In this document: in pieces, positions 1 to 4,623 of the stretch | Layout of the letters: each line of letters begins with the position of its first letter | How positions within the stretch are numbered: position 1 is the first letter of the stretch | Translations under genes and position numbers: made by a program | Source: WYZ-LMO2 sp040514265 | GTDB taxonomy: Archaea; Halobacteriota; Archaeoglobi; Archaeoglobales; Archaeoglobaceae | DNA: 7,305 bases | Direction of reading: 5' to 3' | NCBI GenBank assembly: GCA_040514265.1 | Contig: JBEVCD010000031.1 | Location: 1-7,305, forward strand | Notes under the pieces: model-generated | What the model was told of the DNA's origin: nothing | The model's input: only the letters and a program-made list of their open reading frames with translations | Databases searched by the model: none

Positions 1-1135
1 TGAACAGCGCTACAGCCTCGGCTCTCGTCGGACCCTCACCGACGTCTATCTTCGCGACATATACCCCCTCCGGGACGTCGCTGATCTTAACCCACCAGCT
101 GTCCTTACCGCATGCATCCTTGACGGTGTAGTACTGTCCACCACTTGCAATGCACAGCATGCCAAAGCCTGTTTCGTTAAGGAACATACCTGATCCCGTC
201 ACGAAGACGCTCACGACGCTCACGGGCACATTGGTCGACATCGATGCCTTAACTTTGATGTAGTCACCGATAGCGACAGTTCCCCTGTCGACGCTTATGC
301 TAACCGTTGGCTTCCCAGCTACTGCCGGCTCAACGACGAAAGCTGCCTCATCCCAGAACTGCGAAGGATCGGATGCATTGACGAAGACGAGCACGTAAAC
401 TCCCGGTTCTGTGAATGATAACTCGTAAACCTTGTTGCCCGCATCCTCAGGCAGCGTGTCGTAGAATTCTGCCTTGTCAAGGACATCCGCGACAGAGGTG
501 ATACCAGTACTGTCTCTTATCTCTTTGTATTTAGTCCATGGAACTACTGCAAAGTACCTCGTAACACCTTCCATCTTACTCCATACGACCTCTATCTTGA
601 TCGTCTCTCCAGCGTTTACCTTGTAATCCTCATCTTCTGGATCGTATGCCTTCACTCTCGAAATTCCCAAGTCCAAGTAGCTGTGAGCCTCCGAAGACTT
701 CAGGTATGCGTAGTAACATCCAGTTGTGTTGGGCAGCCAATCAGTGCTGTTGCCAAAGGTTAGGTTGCAGATGACCCCAGGAGCGGTTAGGGTGTAAACG
801 TCACTGACAGTGACCTCGTAGCTAGTATTGTTCGCCGGTATTGTTATTGCTTGTGGTAATTGAGTATTTACCCAGCCAGTGCTGCTGAGGTACCAGAGAT
901 ACAAGTCGTCTGCGGTGAGATCAGCTGTTAGGTTCGTGTTGTTGAACCATAACGTTGCGCTGATATCTAGCTGATCTATTCCAACGGCTGGCGGTGAAGG
1001 AGACGCTGTGTAGCTGAACAGAGTCAAATTGGTCGGATCTGTTGTATTTACGCTTACTTCCGCAGCCATCACTGGAGTCGCTGCAAGCACTAAAAGCAAT
1101 GCCGCCACTATTCCGATTACTCCTACTCTATTCAT
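1..1135 (-). CDS. Secreted, sequon-rich envelope (S-layer-like) protein, N-terminal part, cut by window edge
   Basis: Translating the minus strand from the ATG at 1135 gives 378 codons with no stop, running off the left edge. Residues 1-24 form a Sec signal peptide: a basic start (MNR), a hydrophobic core, then an alanine-rich cleavage region near PVMA/AE. The rest is rich in beta-formers and aromatic residues, with few Lys or Arg. I count about eleven N-X-S/T sequons (for example N30, N36), typical of archaeal glycosylated surface proteins. Four cysteines fall in two close pairs (C123/C140 and C328/C342) that could form disulfides. The stretch around residues 265-378 reads like an Ig-like or beta-sandwich module (PTVSISVDRGTVAIGDYIKV). 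The start is fixed by a GGAGGAGGT site eight bases upstream. The likely role is S-layer or another extracellular structural protein; the missing C-terminus would show any membrane or sorting anchor. I do not recognise the exact family. Confidence 0.85.
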   Translation of the reverse strand, partial: MNRVGVIGIVAALLLVLAATPVMAAEVSVNTTDPTNLTLFSYTASPSPPAVGIDQLDISATLWFNNTNLTADLTADDLYLWYLSSTGWVNTQLPQAITIPANNTSYEVTVSDVYTLTAPGVICNLTFGNSTDWLPNTTGCYYAYLKSSEAHSYLDLGISRVKAYDPEDEDYKVNAGETIKIEVVWSKMEGVTRYFAVVPWTKYKEIRDSTGITSVADVLDKAEFYDTLPEDAGNKVYELSFTEPGVYVLVFVNASDPSQFWDEAAFVVEPAVAGKPTVSISVDRGTVAIGDYIKVKASMSTNVPVSVVSVFVTGSGMFLNETGFGMLCIASGGQYYTVKDACGKDSWWVKISDVPEGVYVAKIDVGEGPTRAEAVALF

Positions 1136-1167
1136 ACTTCTCTACCTCCTCCCACTCTCGCCTGCAT
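1132..1167 (-). other. Possible 11-codon upstream ORF (leader peptide) overlapping the secreted-protein start
   Basis: On the minus strand an ATG at 1167 opens MQARVGGGREV and stops at TGA 1134-1132. That TGA shares bases with the ATG of the secreted protein (ATGA overlap). A GGAGGTG sequence at 1186-1180 lies 12 bases before it, a little far for an SD. The ORF contains the main gene's own SD, so translating it could open or block that site. It may be chance, because the sequence is constrained by the SD. Confidence 0.25.
1144..1152 (-). promoter_or_regulatory. Strong Shine-Dalgarno for the secreted protein
   Basis: The minus strand reads GGAGGAGGT, eight bases before the ATG at 1135. It decides the start codon. 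It is the only long, well-placed SD in a window where most other genes appear leaderless or translationally coupled, so this gene probably has a true 5' leader and high expression. Confidence 0.8.
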
Positions 1168-1193
1168 TCTACTATTTAACACCTCCGATTTGC

Positions 1194-1230
1194 GGCGGCG
1201 ATCGACTACAGCGTCAGCTACCCCGCCGCC
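1194..1230 (-). promoter_or_regulatory. GC-rich hairpin in the predicted 5' leader
   Basis: GGCGGCG (1194-1200) and CGCCGCC (1224-1230) form a perfect 7-bp stem. Within the loop, AGC and GCT can pair as a small inner stem. It lies at the very 5' end of the predicted leader RNA of the secreted-protein gene, where it could stabilise the message. This is seen as sequence only; folding was not computed. Confidence 0.4.
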
Positions 1231-1254
1231 ACCGGAATTTTGTAGGGTACGTTC

Positions 1255-1268
1255 TATATAAAGCTTTC
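1255..1268 (-). promoter_or_regulatory. TATA/BRE promoter of the secreted-protein gene
   Basis: The minus strand reads GGAAAGC followed by TTTATATA (BRE about 1268-1263, TATA 1262-1255), a near-ideal archaeal promoter. It predicts transcription from about 1232 and a leader of roughly 97 bases. A second, weaker TATA-like GTTAAATAG at 1180-1172 would give a start inside or next to the SD and is less likely. Confidence 0.65.
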
Positions 1269-1354
1269 CCCAAAGGGCGGATATAATTTTACAAATCAAA
1301 GCGCGCAACTCCGGCGAGAGGTCTCTAAAGCAGGCTTCTTAGCTCGATTCGGTT

Positions 1355-1360
1355 AAAATA
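1355..1360 (-). terminator. Oligo-T terminator of tRNA-Arg
   Basis: Immediately after the discriminator base the minus strand reads TATTTTAACC, a short T-rich stretch of the kind that ends archaeal tRNA transcripts. Confidence 0.4.
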
Positions 1361-1432
1361 TGCCCCCGCCGGGACTCGAACCCGGGTCGAGGAGTCCGCA
1401 GCCCCTCAGGATATCCCCTACCCCACGGGGGC
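1361..1432 (-). tRNA. tRNA-Arg(GCG)
   Basis: A 72-nt cloverleaf reads on the minus strand from 1432. The acceptor GCCCCCG pairs with CGGGGGC. The D arm GGGT...TCCT has the U13/U22 apposition seen in other archaeal tRNAs. The anticodon stem AGGGG/CTCCT carries the loop CTGCGGA, giving anticodon GCG, which reads CGC arginine codons. A 4-nt variable region is followed by the T arm CCGGG-TTCGAGT-CCCGG and discriminator A. CCA is not encoded and there is no intron. It is divergent from purP. Confidence 0.95.
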
Positions 1433-1456
1433 TTGAAGGCTATCATTGTGCTTCTG

Positions 1457-1470
1457 CACATAAGCTTTTG
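1457..1470 (-). promoter_or_regulatory. Promoter of tRNA-Arg
   Basis: The minus strand CAAAAG followed by CTTATGTG is centred about 28 bases before the mature tRNA 5' end at 1432, the expected TATA distance. It stands back to back with the purP promoter, with only a few bases between the two elements. Confidence 0.5.
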
Positions 1471-1472
1471 GA

Positions 1473-1486
1473 ATAAGGTTAATAGC
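1473..1486 (+). promoter_or_regulatory. Promoter of purP, predicted leaderless
   Basis: ATAAGG followed by TTAATAG places a TATA box (about 1479-1486) some 26 bases before the ATG at 1508. Transcription would then start on or next to the start codon, which supports 1508 over the upstream in-frame TTG at 1433. Confidence 0.5.
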
Positions 1487-1507
1487 CAGCAACAGCCGAG
1501 GCGGGAT

Positions 1508-2641
1508 ATGGGGCTCACCGAGAAAGTGAGGGAGATAGCCGAAAGCTACCGGGAAGTGACGATAGGAATATTCGGCTCGCACTCCGCCAAGGAGATAGGA
1601 ATTTCCGCTAAAGCCTGGGGCTTCAGGACGGTGGTGGTCGTCCAGAAGGGGAGGGACAGGCTGTACACGAAGTACAACCGCTGGCTCTACGACGAGTTCA
1701 TAGTCCTCGACTCTTTCAGAGACCTGCTCAACGAGGAGGTTCAGCAGAAGCTGCAAGAACTGAACACGATATTCATACCGAACAGGAGCTTTGCAGTCTA
1801 CGTCGGCTACGACGGTATCGAGAAAGATTTCAAGGTTCCGATATACGGAAACCGCTACCTTCTGAGGGCAGAGGAGAGGGACGCCGAGAGGAACCAGTAC
1901 TACCTCCTCGAAAAAGCCGGAGTTCGCTTCCCGAAAAAGTTCGACTCGCCGGAGGAAATAGACAGGCTCGTCGTCGTGAAGGTGCAGCAGGCGAAGAACC
2001 CGCTCGAAAGGGCTTTCTTCTACGCCGCCTCACCCGAGGACTTCTATAGGCAAGCCGAGGAGCTGATCAGAGCCGGGGTGATAAACGAGGAGGGGTTAGC
2101 CAAGGCGAGGATAGAGGAGTACGTTTTGGGAGCTCGCTTCAACGCGAACTTCCACAGCTACGCGCTAAAGGACGTCTTCGGCGACTTCGACTTCGTCGGC
2201 TTCAGCGATCGGAGGCAGGTCAACCTTCAGGGGTTCCTCAACCTGCCGGCTAGAGATCAGCTCAAGATAAACGTGCCCGTGAAGAACGAGGAGATCGGAC
2301 ACTTCGGCGTGACGATGAGGGAGAGCAAGCAGGAGATGGTTTACGAAGCCGCCGAAAAGTTCCTGCGAACTTGCGAAGCCGAGTATCCGCCGGGAATAAT
2401 AGGCATGTTCGGGTTGCAGGGTGCGGTAGCGTACTCGCCGGAAGATGACACGAGGCTTGAATTCGTCGTATTCGACGTGTCCTTCAGGGTCCCCGGCGAC
2501 CCGGCGATAGGTCCGACCTCGCCGGAGATGAGGAACCTGACTCTGAAGCACGGAGTGCGCATCGAGGACCCACTGGACCTGACGATGATGGAAATAAAAA
2601 AGGCTATAGAGCTTGAAAGGCTCCCGGAGATAGTCACCTAG
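1508..2641 (+). CDS. purP: Formate-dependent AICAR ligase PurP (FAICAR synthetase), ATP-grasp
   Basis: PurP makes FAICAR from AICAR, formate and ATP, the archaeal formate-based route for the next-to-last step of IMP synthesis in the cytosol. From the ATG at 1508 the product is 377 residues, close to the usual 340-370. Visible family marks are GSHSAKEIG (23-31) in the N-terminal substrate-binding domain, PNRSFAVYVGYDGIE (91-105), PIYGNR (111-116), and the ATP-grasp core with IEEYVLGARFN (202-212), EIGHFGVTMRES (262-273), YPPGIIGMFGLQ (293-304) and FDVSFRV (322-328). The protein ends in the family-typical LPEIVT. The reading frame is open to a TTG at 1433, but those 25 codons abut tRNA-Arg and have no family similarity. 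Many archaea carry two PurP paralogues. The loop after FDVSFRV (PGDPAIGPTS) differs from the GGGTN-type loop I recall for the Methanocaldococcus enzyme, so this could be the second paralogue. It overlaps the convergent regulator gene by 4 bases. Confidence 0.92.
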   Translation: MGLTEKVREIAESYREVTIGIFGSHSAKEIGISAKAWGFRTVVVVQKGRDRLYTKYNRWLYDEFIVLDSFRDLLNEEVQQKLQELNTIFIPNRSFAVYVGYDGIEKDFKVPIYGNRYLLRAEERDAERNQYYLLEKAGVRFPKKFDSPEEIDRLVVVKVQQAKNPLERAFFYAASPEDFYRQAEELIRAGVINEEGLAKARIEEYVLGARFNANFHSYALKDVFGDFDFVGFSDRRQVNLQGFLNLPARDQLKINVPVKNEEIGHFGVTMRESKQEMVYEAAEKFLRTCEAEYPPGIIGMFGLQGAVAYSPEDDTRLEFVVFDVSFRVPGDPAIGPTSPEMRNLTLKHGVRIEDPLDLTMMEIKKAIELERLPEIVT

Positions 2642-2892
2642 CCGGCTTCGAGCAGCTCTATTCCGTCGTCGGTCAGCTTGAGCTTCCCGTCTTCCTCTTT
2701 CACGAAGCCCTCCCTTATCAGCCAGTCGAGGTTGAACTTCAGCTGAAAATCGCTCAAACCGAGCTCCTCCTTCAGCTCCTCCCTCGTCTTACCCTGAACG
2801 CCTATTGCGGCGACGATCTTTCGCCTTATCGGGTTCATCGAAGCCTTGAAAAGCCTCTCGTGGTGTTCCCTATCCCTAACCTTCTCCGCCAT
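2638..2892 (-). CDS. Small winged helix-turn-helix (ArsR-like) protein
   Basis: This 84-residue basic protein looks like a stand-alone winged-helix DNA-binding domain. An N-terminal charged helix (MAEKVRDREHHERLF) leads to helix 1 (NPIRRKIVAAIG, about 20-31). Then come the helix-turn-helix (TREELKEELGLSDFQLKFNLDWLIREGFV, about 36-64) and the wing (EEDGKLKLTDDGIELLEAG). The arrangement resembles archaeal ArsR/MarR-type regulators, but there are no cysteines or histidines in a metal-sensing pattern and no effector domain, so any ligand is unknown. The ATG at 2892 has no SD; a TATA box about 27 bases upstream suggests a leaderless message. It is convergent with purP and their stop codons share the palindrome CTAG at 2638-2641. 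Its targets cannot be read from the sequence. Confidence 0.82.
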   Translation of the reverse strand: MAEKVRDREHHERLFKASMNPIRRKIVAAIGVQGKTREELKEELGLSDFQLKFNLDWLIREGFVKEEDGKLKLTDDGIELLEAG

Positions 2893-2915
2893 GATTTTGG
2901 GTTGGCGAAACCGAG

Positions 2916-2928
2916 AGATAACTTTTGC
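2916..2928 (-). promoter_or_regulatory. Promoter of the winged-helix gene, predicted leaderless
   Basis: The minus strand GCAAA followed by AGTTATCT (TATA about 2923-2916) is centred some 27 bases before the ATG at 2892. No SD is present. Confidence 0.45.
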
Positions 2929-2937
2929 CCCCAGCTG

Positions 2938-2953
2938 AAAATTCCCGTCAAAA
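2938..2953 (-). terminator. Possible T-run terminator of tRNA-Pro
   Basis: Two TTTT runs on the minus strand (2953-2950 and 2941-2938) follow the tRNA-Pro gene by 16-30 bases. They would separate the tRNA transcript from the winged-helix gene downstream. Confidence 0.3.
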
Positions 2954-2968
2954 GCGGAGCCGCGCGGA

Positions 2969-3042
2969 TGGGACCGCCCGGATTTGAACCGGGGTCACCG
3001 GCGCCCCAGGCCGGGAGGATAACCAGGCTACCCTACGGCCCC
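2969..3042 (-). tRNA. tRNA-Pro(GGG)
   Basis: A 74-nt cloverleaf reads on the minus strand from 3042. The acceptor GGGGCCG pairs with CGGTCCC, with one G-U. The D arm is GGGT...TCCT. The anticodon stem CCGGC/GCCGG carries the loop CTGGGGC, giving anticodon GGG, which reads CCC proline codons. A 4-nt variable region is followed by the T arm CCCGG-TTCAAAT-CCGGG and discriminator A. CCA is not encoded and no intron is visible. Confidence 0.96.
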
Positions 3043-3064
3043 TGAGACCACGAAGGTTCGTGCT

Positions 3065-3075
3065 CCTTTAAAAGG
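3065..3075 (-). promoter_or_regulatory. Promoter of tRNA-Pro
   Basis: The minus strand CCTTTTAAAGG is centred about 28 bases before the tRNA 5' end at 3042, a good TATA box. The element is nearly palindromic and could in principle also be read on the plus strand, but no gene starts at the matching distance there. Confidence 0.6.
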
Positions 3076-3085
3076 TTGCGGTATC

Positions 3086-3113
3086 GACTCCACACGGACC
3101 CGCAAACTTTACC
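3086..3113 (+). repeat. Short sequence shared with the IS left end at 6656-6682 (possible solo IS end)
   Basis: GACCCGCAAACTTTACC (3097-3113) matches GACCCGTAAACTTTACC (6666-6682) at 16 of 17 bases. Both copies are preceded by GACT at nearly the same spacing (3086-3089 and 6656-6659). The second copy is the inferred left end of an IS6-like element. This copy, between tRNA-Pro and udg, may be the scar of a related insertion. Homology beyond 3113 is not convincing. Confidence 0.4.
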
Positions 3114-3168
3114 CAGCAGAGAGCTCGGCCAAAATCTGCAAGTCTCTCACGTCATCTCGATCCCGGTA

Positions 3169-3178
3169 TTCTTAAATC
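3169..3178 (+). promoter_or_regulatory. Promoter of udg, predicted leaderless
   Basis: TTCTTAAATC is centred about 25 bases before the GTG at 3199, and there is no SD. The transcript would begin at or near the start codon, which helps select this GTG over upstream in-frame codons. Confidence 0.55.
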
Positions 3179-3198
3179 CTCTAACTCCCGCCTCCACT

Positions 3199-3798
3199 GT
3201 GGAGCTGGAGGAAATCGAGCGGGAAATAAGGCAGTGCAAGAAGTGCGAACTCCACAAGACGAAGAAGAACTACGTCCCGGGAAGCGGAAATCCGAACGCG
3301 AGAATAGTTTTCGTCGGCGAGGCGCCGGGGAGGGAAGAGGACTTGCAGGGAGAGCCGTTCGTCGGAGCTGCTGGAAAGCTTTTAAACGAGATGCTCTCGC
3401 GCATAGGGCTAAAAAGGAACGATGTCTTCATCTGCAACGTCCTGAAGTGCAGACCGCCCAACAACAGAGACCCGAAGCCCGAGGAGATAGAAGCGTGCGG
3501 ACCCTACCTCCTCAGGCAGCTCGAAGCGATAAAGCCCGACGTCATCGTGTGTCTCGGCAGGTTCTCGACGGATTACATCTTCAGAAACTTCGGCATCGAG
3601 TTCAGCTCGATGTCGAAAGTGAGGGGGAAGGTCTTCGAGGTCGAGAGGTGGGGTAAGAAGGTGAAAGTCTACCCGATCTACCATCCGGCTGCGATACTCT
3701 ACCGCCCCCAGCTGCGGGAGGAATACGAGAGGATGTTCGACAGGCTGGCAGTCATAGCCGGGCTTAAGAGGCAGCCGACGCTCTCGGACTTTCTATGA
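3199..3798 (+). CDS. udg: Family 4 uracil-DNA glycosylase, 4Fe-4S type
   Basis: This enzyme removes uracil from DNA after cytosine deamination, the first step of base-excision repair and important at high temperature. From the GTG at 3199 the product is 199 residues, the length I recall for the A. fulgidus enzyme. Four cysteines (C13, C16, C84, C100) match the family's 4Fe-4S ligands. Motif GEAPGREED (40-48) is the water-activating and uracil-binding segment, FVGAAGK (54-60) follows, then NVLKCRPPNNR (80-90), and HPAA (162-165) is the minor-groove loop. The C-terminus QPTLSDFL (192-199) fits a PCNA-interacting (PIP) box, so the enzyme probably works with the sliding clamp. The frame is open further upstream to about 3076, but those 41 codons lack family similarity and span the promoter. 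Its stop overlaps the next start as ATGA, so the membrane protein should be co-translated. Confidence 0.96.
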   Translation: MELEEIEREIRQCKKCELHKTKKNYVPGSGNPNARIVFVGEAPGREEDLQGEPFVGAAGKLLNEMLSRIGLKRNDVFICNVLKCRPPNNRDPKPEEIEACGPYLLRQLEAIKPDVIVCLGRFSTDYIFRNFGIEFSSMSKVRGKVFEVERWGKKVKVYPIYHPAAILYRPQLREEYERMFDRLAVIAGLKRQPTLSDFL

Positions 3799-4601
3799 TA
3801 AAAACTCTCTACGAGACGGCTGAGTTCCTCGCGAGAACGGCACCGATCGTGATCCTGGCAACTTACGCGACACACTTAGCCTTAAAGAGCGGCTTTCTGG
3901 AGCGCTTGACTGCGAAAACCTTCGGAATAGCAGCTGCAAGTCTCTCGACGGCTGTAATAAGCCCGACGGCTAGCTATTCGCTGATTTCCCAGGTTTGGAG
4001 GGAGGGGAAGATCTCCGATAGAGACGTCGTAGCCCTTACCTTCCTCAACTCACTGCCCACCACCTTGAACCACCTCCTGACGTTCTACGTGCCGTTCGTG
4101 ATCCCCGTTCTCGGATTCGCGGGCATCGTGTATACGATGCTCCGACTGTCTTCGGCTGTCATCAGATCGGCGGTGGGCTTCCTTATGCTGAGGAAGAGGG
4201 AACTGCCTAAGGCTGAGGGAAAGTTCGAGAGTAGCTGGAGTCGAAACGTCGCGAGGGCGCTGGTCGTCATGACCGTAACGTTCTTCGCCGTTAACGCGTT
4301 TTTCGAGCACTTCCAGCTCCCCAAAGGGGTCGGACTGGCAACAATCGCCGGAATTCAGGTGCTGAACGCCAGAGCAGCGATCGTCGCTGCTGCCGCTCTC
4401 ATCGACGAGTACGGATGGAAACCCGTCGTTGCAGTTTTAATGCTGAGTAACGTCGTAACACTCTCAGCCAGAGCCTTCCGGCACTCTCTGCCCTTTCACG
4501 TCGCCATTTTCGGAAAGTTCGGTGTGAAGGTCGTGCTCTACAACTCCCTCCTCAGCGCAGCCGTCGATATTGCTCTGGTGGCTGTCCTCCTAAGTTTTTA
4601 A
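3795..4601 (+). CDS. Polytopic membrane protein with two-fold repeat (possibly nucleoside-recognition/Gate-like)
   Basis: This 268-residue integral membrane protein has about six to eight hydrophobic segments (near 14-32, 42-66, 76-100, 101-133, 152-172, 180-204, 209-226, 235-268). A charged cytoplasmic-type loop (RKRELPKAEGKFESSWSR, 133-150) splits it into two halves. The halves resemble each other: VVALTFLNSLPTT...PF (78-101) aligns without gaps with VVAVLMLSNVVTL...PF (211-234), and the next twelve residues keep both glycines (108 and 111 against 241 and 244). Conserved-looking residues inside the membrane include SPTASYS (56-62), NSLPTT and NARAA (191-195). The pattern recalls archaeal proteins annotated with the nucleoside-recognition (Gate) domain, but I cannot confirm this without a profile search. 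The ATG overlaps the udg stop. Co-expression with a DNA-repair enzyme is visible; a functional link is only inferred. Confidence 0.85.
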   Translation: MIKTLYETAEFLARTAPIVILATYATHLALKSGFLERLTAKTFGIAAASLSTAVISPTASYSLISQVWREGKISDRDVVALTFLNSLPTTLNHLLTFYVPFVIPVLGFAGIVYTMLRLSSAVIRSAVGFLMLRKRELPKAEGKFESSWSRNVARALVVMTVTFFAVNAFFEHFQLPKGVGLATIAGIQVLNARAAIVAAAALIDEYGWKPVVAVLMLSNVVTLSARAFRHSLPFHVAIFGKFGVKVVLYNSLLSAAVDIALVAVLLSF

Positions 4602-4602
4602 A
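4593..4602 (+). promoter_or_regulatory. Promoter of the MBL-fold gene, overlapping the upstream stop codon
   Basis: AGTTTTTAAA is centred about 26 bases before the ATG at 4624 and contains the TAA stop of the membrane protein gene (4599-4601). It predicts a separate, leaderless message for the MBL-fold gene and its transporter partner. A GGTGGAG sequence just before the ATG would act as an SD on any read-through transcript from udg. Confidence 0.5.
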
Positions 4603-4623
4603 CAGCCGCACCAGGTGGAGCTT

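Noticed and set aside
1029..1286. Plus-strand open frame of about 85 codons
   Set aside because: It lies antisense to the signal peptide, SD and leader of the secreted protein and has no recognisable domain or promoter of its own.
1433..1507. N-terminal extension of PurP from the TTG at 1433
   Set aside because: It would start on the base next to tRNA-Arg, covers both promoters, and adds 25 residues without family similarity.
1361..3042. tRNA genes as integration (att) sites
   Set aside because: No second copy of either tRNA 3' end and no integrase is present in the window.
2860..3045. Plus-strand open frame across tRNA-Pro
   Set aside because: Its codons are the complement of the tRNA; the GPPGFEPGSPAPQAGRITRLPYGP-like reading is a known artefact of translating tRNA genes.
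3065..3075. Plus-strand promoter at the tRNA-Pro TATA box
   Set aside because: The element is nearly symmetric, but no start codon or SD for a plus-strand gene lies at a suitable distance; udg has its own closer TATA.
3076..3198. N-terminal extension of the uracil-DNA glycosylase
   Set aside because: The extra 41 codons cover the promoter, and the GTG at 3199 gives the family length and start region.
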